NCBI RefSeq assembly: GCF_963259705.1
Contig: NC_081841.1
Coordinates: forward strand, 116,879,033 to 116,943,032
Origin: Myotis daubentonii
Taxonomy: Eukaryota; Chordata; Mammalia; Chiroptera; Vespertilionidae
Direction: 5' to 3'
Length of the DNA stretch: 64,000 nucleotides
The notes under the pieces were generated by a model that made no database searches, had not been told where the DNA came from, and worked only from the letters and a program-made list of their open reading frames with translations. The position numbers and the translations under genes are program-made. Positions 23,211 to 34,161 of this stretch are shown here, one piece after another. Within the stretch, counting starts at the first letter, position 1, and every line of letters begins with the position of its first letter.

Positions 23211-23326
23211 ACACCCTTCTACATGGGACTTCACATGGAAGAGTACTCAGCCATCCATGTGTGGGATCCCTATGTGGTAGGAAGTCCCTGCCATAGTCGG
23301 GCAGATAGAAGCCCATAGAAGCTAGG
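22661..23326. other. Unique DNA with a (TG)n tract at 23168-23207
   Basis: Upstream flank of the GPR148 relic. A 40 bp TG microsatellite lies at 23168-23207; a shorter TG run is at 22848-22861. No gene was seen. Confidence 0.5.
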
Positions 23327-23531
23327 CAGGGGTCCTCAAACTACGGCCCGCGGGCCACATGCAAATACAAATATTGTATTTGTTCCCATTTTGTTTTTTT
23401 ACTTCAAAATAAGATATGTGCAGTGTGCATAGGAATTTGTTCATAGTTTTTTTTAAAAACTATAGTCCGGCCCTCCAACAGTCTGAGGGACAGTGAACTG
23501 GCCCCCTGTTTAAAAAGTTTGAGGACCCTTG
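23327..23531 (+). mobile_element. Non-autonomous hAT element (MITE)
   Basis: The termini CAGGGGTCCTCAAACTACGG and AGTTTGAGGACCCTTG are inverted repeats, and the flanks AAGCTAGG and AGCTAGAG carry a shifted 7 bp match. It has an AT-rich core and no coding sequence. Confidence 0.8.
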
Positions 23532-24455
23532 AGCTAGAGGAAGAGAAGGAAGTAGAAGAGAGAAGAGGATAGGAGACTTGTGTGTGTCAGCTAGGCAGCT
23601 GGGACATCTCAGGTTATCCAGAGGTGTAGACAGTTGTGTGCAATTGGCCTGGGCCCATGGTGGGAAGGCCAAAGGGATGGGACTCAGGCTTCATGCTTTG
23701 AAGGTCCTGGTTGTGTGGCCTTGAGAAGATTTGCTCACATGTATACATTTGTTTTCTTATTTGTAAATGTGAATGCTTCTCATGGGAACCTCATGGAAGT
23801 GTCGCAAAAATCCAGAGGTTTTAATCAGGTGCAGCCCATACCTCCCAACACACTCTCCAGGAGCTTCAGTCCTCTCTGCTTACAGATCCCCTTATCATCA
23901 CTGCAGAAACAGCTGCACTGCTACTCCATGCCCCTGGGCCCTCCCACAGCCCACCCAAGGCCCCCCAAATTCTGCCTAGCTGGAGAGAGAACTTCCATGG
24001 AGCTTGGGCCTTCCTCAGAACAGCCAGATTGTTTTTAGGGTCAGAGGGAGACAGGAATTTTAGAGACTGAGTCATGAGAGGGCCAGCCTTGCATTATATA
24101 TGCCACCTAGACCAGAATCAGCAGGTGACACAGTTGCCTCATCCCTCAACCATGGATCCTCTGACCACACAGTGTCACTGCCTCCCTTCTCTCTCTCAAT
24201 GGTGTTATAGTCCGAAGACTTCAAAGGAACCCTATCTCTGCCTCTCATCATTAACTGTGTGATCTTGGCTAAATTACTTTGCCCCTATGGGCCTCCATGG
24301 ACTCACCTGGGGTCCAGGATGCGAATTTGTCTGTCCTTAAAGGCCAAAAAAAAAAAAGGGGGGGGGAGGAGAAGGAAAGAAAAACAAAACAGTTCAGAGA
24401 GTAGAAAGGAATAAAGTAGTTTAAAAGAGAAGGAAGAAAGGAAGGAAGGAAGGAG
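23532..24455. other. Unique DNA ending in a purine repeat
   Basis: No gene was recognised. A poly-A/poly-G stretch lies at 24346-24366 and an AAGG tetranucleotide tract at about 24430-24455, where L1 sequence begins. Confidence 0.5.
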
Positions 24456-24605
24456 TTTATTCTTATATATGGTTTAAGTTGGTGGTCTAGTTTTTTTCTT
24501 TGTTTTTTTGCATGTATCTGTCCAATTATCCCAACACCATTTATTGACTAAACTGTCTTTACCCCATTGTATGTTCTTGTATCCTTTGTTAAAAATTAAT
24601 TGCCC

Positions 24606-24813
24606 AGCCCTAGCTGGTTTGGCTCAGTGGATAGAGTGTCAGCCTGTGGACTGAAGGGTCCTGGGTTCGATTACAGCCAAGGGCACATGTCTGGGTTGTG
24701 GGCTCGAGCAGGAGGCAGCCAATCAATGATTCTCATCATTGATGTTTCTATCTCTCTCTCTCCCTCTCCCTTCCTCTCTAAAATCAATAAAAATATATAT
24801 ATATATATTTAAA
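24606..24813 (+). mobile_element. Ves SINE
   Basis: A box (TGGCTCAGTGG) and B box (GGTTCGATTAC) are present, with the pyrimidine tract and AATCAATAAAAATAT tail. The flanks contain the imperfect duplication AAAAATTAATTGCC / AAAAATAATTGCC. Confidence 0.9.
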
Positions 24814-25247
24814 AATAATTGCCTACATAGGCAGTTTATTTCTAGACTCTCTATTCTGTTCCATTGATCTATATTTCTGCTTTTATGCCAGGGCCATAAG
24901 TTTTGATTACCATAGTCTTGTAGCATAGTTTCATGTCAGGTAGCATAATACTTCCAACTTTATCCTTCTTTCTCAAATTGCTGTGGTTATTCGGGATCTT
25001 TTGTGGTTTCATATACATTTTTTTTGATTATTTGTTCCAGTTCTGTGAAATATACCATTGGTATCTTGATAGGAATTGTATTGAATTTATAGATTACTTG
25101 AGTGGTATAGACATTTTTATTATGTTAATTCTTCCTATTTATGCTTCCATTTACTTTTATCTTCTTTGATATCTACTTCAGTGTCTTAAAATTTTCTGAG
25201 TACAGGTCTTTTACCTTCTTGGTTAAATTTATTTCTAGACACCTTAT

Positions 25248-27615
25248 CTATATATATATATTTTTAATATATTTTTTATTGATTAAGATATTACATATGT
25301 GTCCTTATCCCTACCTTACCCCCTACCCACACCCCCACTCATGGCCTCACCCCCCCCCCATTGTCCATGTCCATTGGTTAGACCTATATGCTTGCATGTA
25401 AGTCCTTTGGTTGATCTTTCCCCCTTACCCCCACCCTCCCCTATCTTCCCTCCAAGGCCCTACAGTCCAATCAATGCCTCTCCGTCTCTGGATCAGTCCT
25501 TGTTCATCAGTTTATGTTGTTCATTATATTCCACAAATGAGTGAGATCATGTGGTATTTATCCTTCTCTGACTGGTTTATTTCACTTAGCATAATGCTCT
25601 CCAGTTCCATTGATGCTGTGGCAAATGGTAAGAGTTCCTTTTTCTTCTTCCTCTTCTTAAAGAATACCTTTCAGCATTTCATATAATGCTGGCTTGGTGG
25701 TGATGAACTCCTTTAGCTTTTGCTTATCCGTGAAGCTCTTTATCTGACCTTCAATTCTGAATGATAGCTTTGCTGGATAAAGTAATCTTGGTTGTAGGTT
25801 CTTGCTATTCATCACTTTGAATATTTCTTGCCACTCTCTTCTGGCCTGCATGGTTTCTGTTGAGAAATCAGCTGACAGTCGTATGGGTACTCCCTTGTTG
25901 GTAACTGACTGTCTTTCTCTTGCTGCTTTTAAGATTCTCTCTTTGTCTTTTGCTCTTGGCATTTTAATTATGATGTGTCTTGGTGTAGTCCTCTTTGCAT
26001 TCCTTTTGTTTGGGGTTCTCTGTGCTTCCTGGACTTGTAAGTCTATTTCTTTGACCAGGTAGGGGAAGTTTTCTGTCATTATTTCTTCAAATGGGTTTTC
26101 AATATCTTGCCCTCTCTCTTCTTCTGGCACCCCTATAATTCTGATGTTGGTACGCTTGAAGTTGTCCCAGAGGCTCCTTACACTATCTTCATATTTTTGG
26201 ATTCTTTTTGCTTTTTTCTTTTTTGATTGGATATTTTTTGTTTCTTCCTATTTCAAATCTTTGACTTGATTCTTCGGATCCTCTTGTCTTCTGTTGGATC
26301 TCTGTATATTATTCTTTATTTCAGTCAGTGTATGCTTAATTTCTAGTTGGTCTTTTTTCATATCCTCCAGGGTCTCACTAAATTTATTGGTGGTTTCCAT
26401 AAAATTCTTGAAAAACCTTATAACCGTGGTTTTGAACTCTATATCCAGTCGTTTTCTTTCCTCCATTTCTGTCATTTGTGACCTGTTTCTTTGTCTCCAC
26501 ATTTTTCATGCTTCCCTGTGTTGGTAGAGTGGTTTTGTGTGCTAGGTGTCCTATAGGGCCTACTGGGTCAGCCTCCCCAGTTACTTGAGGTGGACACTCT
26601 TGGTGCACCTCCTTGTGGTTTTTGTGCACAGTCTTGTTGTAGTGATGCCTTGATTGTTGTAGGTATCACTGGGAGGAATTGACCTCCAGGCCAGTTGGCT
26701 CTGAGAATCAGCTGTGTCTGCAGTGGGAGAACTTCTGTGCTGAAGACACCCTTCTGGGGCAAGACTTGTTTCAATGGGGCTTTGGTGCTCACTGAGTCTG
26801 CCCCCTGAGTGTGTCCCTTATGGATCTGAGGAGTTGTAATCTGGATGGTCCCCCTCTGACCACTGGGTACACTGGCTCTTGGATCTAAGGAGGTGCTAAT
26901 TTAACCTCTTCTTGAGGTTACCCAGCAGGAGCTAAGTAGAGATCTGCAGATTCCCCTTCCTTTTTGGGGTTTTGGAGGTGCCCAGATGAGGCCCAGCTGT
27001 GAAGCAATGCAAGCTGCTGTGGGGCCTTGGGCCTTCTCTTGGAAGTTCTGGGTCTGTCTGGCCCAGCTGCAATTTGTTAAGTAATTTTCAGGTTGCAAAA
27101 GGCCAGGGCATTCATATGCAAAAGCCTCTGCCGCAGCCTGGGTGGGGCAGGGTCTCAGGGAATCAAAGGGTGGAGCAAGCAGCTATAGTTGATCTTCAGC
27201 CCTGCCCTAAGGGGCTGCACGTCTCAGTGTCCCGGTAATTGCTGCAAGCACCTCTGAGGGAAAGCTGCCCTCAAGTTCCACATTCTGCCTGCTGCCAGAC
27301 AGTCCAGTTTCTCCTTGTATGAGGCCTGGGTCCCCAGAGACTTCCTGGAACTGGAGTTCAGAGCAGTCAGGAGCTTGTGACTCCCTCCTGATTCAAAAAG
27401 GCAGCCGCATCCTCAGGTAACAGCCCTGCACTTTACTTCCGCAGCTCCTCTGAGTCTCAGTGTGCTTTTCTCTTTTCTTCTAGTTGTAGAATTTCCACTC
27501 AGCCTGCCTTCCTGTAGTTCTGGATGATGTCCGTTTTGTCTTTTCATTGTATTTTTGAAGTTGTTGTGGGAGGCAGCTATTTCTGGTGTTTACCTATGCC
27601 GCCATCTTGGTTTCT
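25248..27615 (-). mobile_element. HAL1-like L1 derivative lacking ORF2, full-length, copy 1
   Basis: On the minus strand it starts AGAAACCAAGATGGCGGCAT (27615, typical L1 start with a YY1-like AAGATGGCGG box), then a 5' UTR, ORF1 and immediately the L1 3' UTR, with no ORF2. The ORF1-to-3'UTR junction near 25640-25660 is the same as in copy 2 at about 29290. The flanking duplication CACCTTAT is at 25240-25247 and 27616-27623. ORF1 is broken here by stops or a frameshift around 26130-26250 (open pieces 25657-26130 and 26248-26502). Confidence 0.85.
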
Positions 27616-27737
27616 CACCTTATATTGTTTTTGATGCAACTGTAAATGGAATTTTTTTCAATATCCCTTCTTTATAGTTCATTATTGGTATATAAAAATG
27701 CAACTGATTTCATAATTTTTATTTTATATTCTGCTTT

Positions 27738-27942
27738 CTATAAAAATATATTTTTAATTGATTTCAGAGAGGGAGAGAGAGATAGAAACATCAGTGATGA
27801 GAGAGAATCATTGATTGGCTGCCTCCTGCACACACCCTACTGGGGATCGAGCCCACATCTGGGCATGTGCCCTGACCAGGAATTGAACCATGACCTCCTG
27901 GTTCATAGGTCAATGCTCAACAACTGAGCCACACTGGCCAGT
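27738..27942 (-). mobile_element. Bat tRNA-derived SINE
   Basis: In antisense: AATTGATTTCAGAGAGGGAG, 'gattggctgcctcctgcaca', B-box complement (GGAATTGAACCATG) and A-box complement (CAACTGAGCCACACTGGCC). The head differs somewhat from the main Ves subfamily. Confidence 0.8.
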
Positions 27943-28928
27943 TGTTTCCTACTTTTTCACTGAATTCATTTATTAGGTCTAGTAGTTTTTTGATGGAATC
28001 TTTAGGGTTCTCTATATATAGTATCATGACAGTTTTACTTCTTCCTTTCCAATTTGGATGCCATTTCTTTCTTTATTTTTTTTCTTTTTCTTTTCTCATT
28101 TACTTCTTCTTGTCTAATTGCTGTGGCTATAACTTTCAGTCCTATGTGGAATCAGAGTGGCGAAATGAACATCCCTGTCTTGTTCCTGATCTTAAGGAAA
28201 ATGCTTTTAGTTTTTCCCCACTGACTATGATGTTAGCTGTGGGTGTATCCATATGGTCTTTATTTTTATTTTTTAAAATATTTTAAATAAGTTTTTATTT
28301 TTCAATTACTCTTTATATTCACTGTTATTCTGTATTAGCTTCAGATGTGCAGCAAAATTGTTAGGAAATTATTTACTTTGCAGCATGGTCCCCCACTGCT
28401 TCAAGAAGCCAATTGGCGCCATATATATTTATTTTAATACTAGTGGCCTGGTGCACAGATTTGAGGACATTGAAAGGAAATTAATTAGAAGAAATATTTT
28501 GATATCGCTATTTGCTCTTTCTCTATAAGAGAAGTGTCAGAGATGAAAGAAAATTAGTAAAATGTATATGAAAATAATATATAAACTGATTAATAAATAA
28601 ACAAAAACATGTCATAACAACGAAGACATGATATAAAAGCAACAAAAACATAATATAAAACAACAAAAACATGATATAAAAACAACATTGATAAAAATAA
28701 TGACTGGTAAATGGATTAAACTTATTCTCATATCTCCTTGTATACCACATTAAGAGTAAAAACACTTTCAGAGTGCTTGGCTAATTTCCCTTGTGATGAA
28801 GTATTTACAACTTTAACATCACACACTCTTCGAACTGGAGAGAAAGCAACATATAACTGAACATGTCCAAAAATGTGTTCAGGTCAGAATATTCCTACTC
28901 TGTCTAGAATTTGTCCTTGTGATTTATT

Positions 28929-31122
28929 TATTTTTCTTTTTTTTTAAAATATATTTTTTATTGATTAAGATATTACATATGTGTCCTTGTCCCCACGTTA
29001 CCCTCTACCCCCCCCCCCCCGCTCATGCCCTCACCCCCCCGTTGTCCGTGTCCATTGGTTAGGCCTATATGCTTGCATAAAAGTTCTTTGGTTGATCTTT
29101 CCCCCTTACCCCTACCCTCCCCTACCTTCCCTCCAAGGCCCGACAGTCCAATCAATGCCTCTCCGTCTCTGGATCAGTCCTTGTTCATCAGTTTATGTTG
29201 TTCATTATATTCCACAAATGAGTGAGATCCTGTGGTATTTATCCGCTCTCCAGTTCCATCCATGCTGTGGCAAATGGTAAGAGTTCCTTTTTCTTCTTCC
29301 TCTTCTTAAAGAATACCTTTCAGCATTTCATATAATGCTGGTTTAGTGGTGATGAACTCCTTTAGCTTTTTCTTATCCGTGAAGCTCTTTATCTGACCTT
29401 CAATTCTGAATGATAGCTTTGCTGGATAAAGTAATCTTGGTTGTAGGTTCTTGCTATTCATCACTTTGAATATTTCTTGCCACTCTCTTCTAGCCTGCAT
29501 GGTTTCTGTTGAGAAATCAGCTGACAGTCGTATGGGTACTCCCTTGTAGGTAACTGACTGTCTTTCTCTTGCTGCTTTTAAGATTCTCTCTTTATCTTTT
29601 GCTCTTGGCATTTTAATTATGATGTGTCTTGGTGTGGTCCTCTTTGGATTCCTTTTGTTTGGGGTTCTCTGCGCTTCCTGGACTTGTAAGTCCATTTCTT
29701 TCACCAGGTAGGGGAAGTTTTCTGTCATTATTTCTTCAAAAAGGTTTTCAATATCTTGCTCTCTCTCTCCTTCTGGTACCCCTATAATTCTGATGTTGCT
29801 ACGCTTGAAATTGTCCCAGAGGTTCCTTACACTATCTTCATATTTTTGGAATCTCTTTTCTTTTTTCTTTTTCGGTTGGGTATTTTTTGTTTCTTTGCAT
29901 TTCAAATCTTTGACTTGATTCTTGGGATCCTCTTGTCTGCTGTTGGATCTCTGTAAATTATTCTTTATTTCAGTCAGTGTATGCTTAATTTCTAGTTGGT
30001 CCTTTTTCATGTCCTCCATGGTCTCACTATACTTATTGAGGGATTCATTAAATTTATCGGCGGTTTCCATAAAATTCTTGAAAAACCTTATAAACGTGGC
30101 CTTGAACTCTATATCCAGTCGTTTGCTTTCCTCCATTTCTGCCATTTGTGACCTGTTTCTTTGTCTCCGCATTTTGGCTGCTTCCCTGTGTTGATAGAGT
30201 GGCCCTGCACGCCAGGTGTCCTGTAGGGCCCAGTGGCTCAGCCTCCCCAGTTACCTGAGGTGGACACTCTTGGTGCACTCTTGGTGCCTTGGTTGTTGTA
30301 GGATCACTGGGAGGAATTGACCTCCAGGCCAATTGGCTGTGAGAATCAGCTGTGTCTGAAGTGGGAGTACTTCTGTGCTGAAGACACCCTTTTGGGGCAA
30401 GACTTGCTTCAGTGGGGCTTTGGTGCTCACTGAGTCTGCACCCTGAGTGTGTCCCTTATGGATCTGAGGGGTTGCAATCTGGATGGTCCCCCTCTGACCA
30501 CTGGGTGCAGTGGCTCCTGGATCTAAGGAGGTGCTAATTCAGCCTCTGCCTGAGGCCACACAGCAGGAGCCACCAAGAGGCTCAGCTGTGAAGCAATGCA
30601 AGCCGCTGGGGGGCCTTGGGCATTCTCTTGGAAGTTCCGGGTCTGCCTGGCTCAGCTGCAGTTAGGTAATTATCAGTTTGCAAAGGGCCGGTACATTCAC
30701 ATGCAAAAGCCTCTGCCGCAGCCTGGGTGGGGCGGGGTCTCAGGGAATCAAAGGGCGGAGGAAGCAGCTATGGCTGATTCTCCGCCCAGCCCTAAGGAGT
30801 CCTGCGTCTCAGTGACCGGATAACTACTGCAAGCACCTCTGAGGGAAAGCCGCCCTCAAGTTCGCCCGCTGCCCGACAGTGCAGCTTCTCCCTGTATGAG
30901 TCCTGGGTCCCCAGAGACTTCCCGGAACCGGAGTTCAGAGCAGTCGGGAGCTTGCGATTCAAAAAGACAGCCGCGTCCTCAGGTGCCACCCCCTTTCCGT
31001 GAGCGCGAGCCGCCGTACCTCTGCACTTCACCTCCGCATCTCCTCTGGCTCTCAGTGTGCTTTTCTTTCCTTCTAGTTGTAGAATTTACACTCGGCCAGC
31101 ATTCCTGTTGTTCTGGATGATC
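28929..31122 (-). mobile_element. HAL1-like L1 derivative lacking ORF2, copy 2
   Basis: A 2.2 kb insertion flanked by a perfect 17 bp duplication TGTCCTTGTGATTTATT (28912-28928 and 31123-31139), with the A-tail complement at the left. The structure is a 5' UTR missing the outer ~100 bp seen in copy 1, an intact ORF1, and a 3' UTR. The absence of ORF2 with the same junction as copy 1 shows that both derive from one ORF2-less master. It would have been mobilised by L1 ORF2p in trans. Confidence 0.9.
29306..30172 (-). CDS. L1 ORF1p-like protein of HAL1 element, uninterrupted
   Basis: A 288-residue frame for an L1 ORF1 protein, the RNA-binding chaperone that coats L1 RNA. Residues about 15-100 are charged and heptad-like (coiled-coil trimerisation region, KKDQLEIKHTLTEIKNN). 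A basic linker follows (PKKKKEKRFQKY). Residues about 115-205 match the RRM (RSNIRIIGVPEGEREQDIEN), and the end matches the C-terminal domain (LRPARLLYP-type LQPRLLYPAKLSF, ITTKPALYEMLKGIL). The start is the first Met (30172). The frame is open although the element has no ORF2, which suggests a young insertion or a recently active family. Expression is not shown. Confidence 0.85.
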   Translation of the reverse strand: MRRQRNRSQMAEMEESKRLDIEFKATFIRFFKNFMETADKFNESLNKYSETMEDMKKDQLEIKHTLTEIKNNLQRSNSRQEDPKNQVKDLKCKETKNTQPKKKKEKRFQKYEDSVRNLWDNFKRSNIRIIGVPEGEREQDIENLFEEIMTENFPYLVKEMDLQVQEAQRTPNKRNPKRTTPRHIIIKMPRAKDKERILKAARERQSVTYKGVPIRLSADFSTETMQARREWQEIFKVMNSKNLQPRLLYPAKLSFRIEGQIKSFTDKKKLKEFITTKPALYEMLKGIL

Positions 31123-31256
31123 TGTCCTTGTGATTTATTAATAGTTATTGCAAATGCTGGCATCATGGGAAACTGTCTTTGAATTAATTTAAATGAAAGG
31201 CCAGTGTCAGACAGGGACAAATATCGTGCATGTGTGAGTCAACGTTTATTTTTAAA

Positions 31257-31538
31257 CTAGAGGCCTGGTGCATGAAATTCATGCACTCGGGGGTGAGGAG
31301 GCCCCTCAGCCCAGCCTGCATCCTCTCACAGTCCAGGAGCCCTTGGGTGGTGTCCCGCCACCGCCACTGCGCTTGCCAGCTGTGAGTCTGGCTTCTGGCT
31401 GAGGACCGCTCCCTCTGTGGGAGTGCACTGACCACCCAGGGGCATCTCCTGCATTGAGTGCCTGCCCCCTGGTGGTCAGTGCGCACCTGTTGTTTCGCCA
31501 TTTGGTCAATTTGCATATTAGCCTTTTATTATATAGGA
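31257..31538 (-). mobile_element. Non-autonomous HeliBat Helitron, complete
   Basis: It runs from CTAGAGGCCTGGTGCATGAA to GCCTTTTATTATATAGGA on the plus strand, so the 5' TCCTATATAATAAAAGGC end is at 31538. This is the best match to the canonical short HeliBat in the window. Confidence 0.93.
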
Positions 31539-31798
31539 CTGGTACATTTCCAAAGTAGCTTTGAGACAGCTAATAAAAAAAGCAACATCAAAAAAAGATG
31601 AAACAATACAGCAAATCCATTAGAAAGATGACAGGAGAGCAGGTACCAAACAAAACCATGAGAAGAAGATGGTTTCTATAGCTTCCAAAACCTCCTACAG
31701 AAAGCAAAGAGACTGCTGACTGACTTCTTTTTAGCTTCAGGCTCTGAACATTTCCTTTTAACATAAAAGGAAATGAACAGCACACTGGCTATTAACAA
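31539..31798. other. Spacer between Helitrons
   Basis: About 260 bp of AT-rich DNA without a recognisable feature. Confidence 0.5.
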
Positions 31799-32664
31799 CT
31801 AGGGGCCCAGTGCATGAATTTGTGCACTTTGAAAGGACTGTGGGCTGCGAGGCTGTGGTGGGCACAGGGATGGGTCTTGGCCCATCCTCCACACCCCCGC
31901 CTGGCCCCTCCCGCCACGGTCTTGGGTCCCCTGTCTGCCAGCAGCACTGCTCCCACCACTGCTGCTCCCACATGCTGACAGTGTCGGCCCCTCTCACATC
32001 TGCTGATGGTGCAGGACTGGCACCATCAGCAGGAGTGAGCTGCGGGTGCTGCCCCAATCGCCCCTCAGGAGCAGGGGGAGGTGGAGAAGCCCTCAGGGGT
32101 GATTGGGGCCAGCAGCTGCTGCTTGCACCCACTGACAACCTGAGCAATCGGGACTGTAACCAGGCGCCAGCTGTGGGTGCAAGTGGGGCTGCCAATGGCA
32201 GTGGGTGCGAGAGGTGGCTACTGGCCCCAATCACCCCTCAGGAGTAGGGGGAGGTGAAGAAGCCCTGAGGGGCAATCGGGGCTGGCAGCCACCACTTGCA
32301 CCCACTTATAGCACTGAGCAATGGGCCCTGGGCACTGGCAGCAGGTGTGAGTGGGGCTGGCACCAGCAGCAGGTGTGAGCACTGGGCAAGACCACAGTGC
32401 ATGGGAGCAAAGAATTTTCAGTAACTACCAGAGGCTCATCCTGATGATAGCGACCAGCACCCTGCCTTTGTCTGGCACCCCCGCTCACCTGCTCCACCAT
32501 CCCGCCACAGCTGATGCCCACCATGTTCTGTGCTCTGCTGCCTGCTGCCCATGCCCACCATTTTCCACATGCTCCCCTTGGTGGTCAGCGCACATCATAG
32601 CAACCGATTGTTCGGTTGTTCTGCCATTCGGTCTATTTGCATATTAGCCTTTTATTATAAAGGA
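31799..32664 (-). mobile_element. HeliBat Helitron, member 4 of abutting array
   Basis: It runs from CTAGGGGCCCAGTGCATGAA to TTTTATTATAAAGGA; the left flank is A31798. The interior is GC-rich with duplicated blocks (for example 'cccctcaggagcagggggagg'). Confidence 0.88.
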
Positions 32665-33696
32665 CTAGAGGCCTGGTGCACAAAATTTGTGCACGGAAGG
32701 GGGCTCCCCTCAGCCAAGCCTGCACCCTCTCCAATCCAGGACCCTTCAGGGGATGTCTGACTGCCAGTTTAGGCCCCAGGATCTGGCCTAAACTGGCAGT
32801 TGGACATCCTTCTCACAATCCAGGACCGCTGGCTCCTAACTGCTCACCTGCCTGCTTGCCTGACCACCCCTAACTGGCCTGCCTGCAAGCCTGATCACCC
32901 CTAACTACCCCCCCCCCCCGCTGGCCTGGTCGCTCCAAAAGCCCCTCTCTGCTGGCCTGGTCGCCTCTAACTGCCCCCCTAACAGCCTGGTTGCCCCCAA
33001 CTGTCCCTCTTGCAAGCCTGGTTGCCCCTCACTGCCCCCCTCTGCTGGCCTGGTTGCCCCTAACTGCCCCCCTGCAGGCCTGGTCACCCCTCACTGCCCC
33101 CCACTGCTCGCATGGTCACCCCTCACTGCCCCCCGCCAGTCTGGTTGCCCCTAACTGCACCCCTCTGCTGGCATGGTCACCCCTCACTGGCCCCCATGCA
33201 AGCCTGGTTGTCCCTCATGGCCCCCCTCTGCTGGCCTGGTCACTCCCAACTGCCCCCCCCCACCCGCCGGCCTGGTTGCCCCTCACTGCCCCCCACACTG
33301 GCCTGGTCACCCCTAACTGCCCTCCCCTACTGACCTGGTCACCCCCAACTGCCCCCCCTCACCGGTCTGGTTGCCCCTTACTGCCCCCCCTGCTGGCCTG
33401 GTTGCCCCACGCAGCCTGGTGTTCAGTCGTTTGGTTGTCCCTCAGTAACCCCCCTGCCAGCCTGGTTACCCCATGCAGCCTGCTGCTCAGTCATTTGGTT
33501 GTCGCTCACTAACCCCCCTGCCAGCCTTGTTGCCCTACTCAGCCTATTCGGTCATCTGTTCAGTTGTTTCAAATATGACAACCCCTGGCTCTTAACATAC
33601 ATAGATTGCCAATGCACGTCATATGTACTGGCTAGTCAGTCCATCAGACGGTCAGATGGATGGGCTGTCAGTCACTTAGCCTTTTATATATATAGA
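32665..33696 (-). mobile_element. HeliBat Helitron with ~30 bp minisatellite, member 3 of array
   Basis: It runs from CTAGAGGCCTGGTGCACAAA to CTTTTATATATATAGA. Between about 32890 and 33540 it contains some twenty imperfect copies of a unit like 'ctggcctggtcacccctcac' plus a C-run. Long open frames here reflect the repeat. Confidence 0.88.
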
Positions 33697-34161
33697 CTAG
33701 AGGTGCAAAACAATTTCTGCACTCGGGGGGGGGGGGTGGTTCCTCAGCCTGGCCTATGCCCTCTCACAGTCTGGGACCCCTCGGGGGATGACCATCTGCT
33801 GGCTGAGGCCTGCTCCCCAGGGGATTGGGCTTAAGACAGCAATCAGACATTCCTCTGGCAGCCCGGCAGCCCTTGGGGGATGTCCACTTGCCAGTGGGGA
33901 GCAGACCTAAGCTGCAGTTGGACATCATTAGCACTGCTGAGGAGGCAGGAGAGGCTCCCCCCACCACTGCTGTAATGGCAGCCGTCAGCCTGGCTTGTGG
34001 CTGAGCAGAGCTCCTCCATGTGGGAGCTCACTGACCACCAGAGGGCAGCTCCTGCATTGAGTGTCTGCCCCCTGGTGGTCAGTGTGTGACATAGTGACCA
34101 GTCATTCCCAGTCTTTCTGCTGTTAGGGTCAGTTTGCATATTTCCCTTTTACTATATAGGA
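33697..34161 (-). mobile_element. HeliBat Helitron, member 2 of array
   Basis: It runs from CTAGAGGTGCAAAACAATTT to CCCTTTTACTATATAGGA. It is homologous in reverse to 20593-21057, including the 'gaccaccagggggca' block. It joins member 1 with no spacer. Confidence 0.88.

Larger units (their letters stand above)
24456..28285 (-). mobile_element. L1 ORF2 fragment split by a HAL1-like insertion
   Basis: Antisense L1 ORF2 text runs 24456-25247 and resumes at 27624-28285 (the L1 phrase 'tttttgatgcaactgtaaatgg' bridges the gap). It also holds Ves 24606-24813 and a second SINE 27738-27942. Frames are fully decayed. The 3' end is missing on the left, so the copy was truncated by a later deletion. Confidence 0.8.
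28440..31256 (-). mobile_element. Autonomous-type Helitron remnant with helicase C-terminus, split by HAL1
   Basis: The 3' terminus (complement CTAGTGGCCTGGTGCACA) is at 28440. The minus strand between 31255 and about 28735, minus the HAL1 insertion at 28929-31122, encodes the last part of a Helitron helicase: FAITINKSQGQ-like motif V text (AFAITINKSQGQILDRVGIF) and HVQLYVAFSPVRRV-like motif VI text. Rep/helicase drives rolling-circle transposition. The copy has an in-frame stop after RVGIF and lacks the Rep domain and the rest of the helicase. Confidence 0.8.

Noticed and set aside
32991..33512. A 173-codon plus-strand frame with Pro/Leu/Ala repeats
   Set aside because: It is the translation of the ~30 bp Helitron minisatellite.
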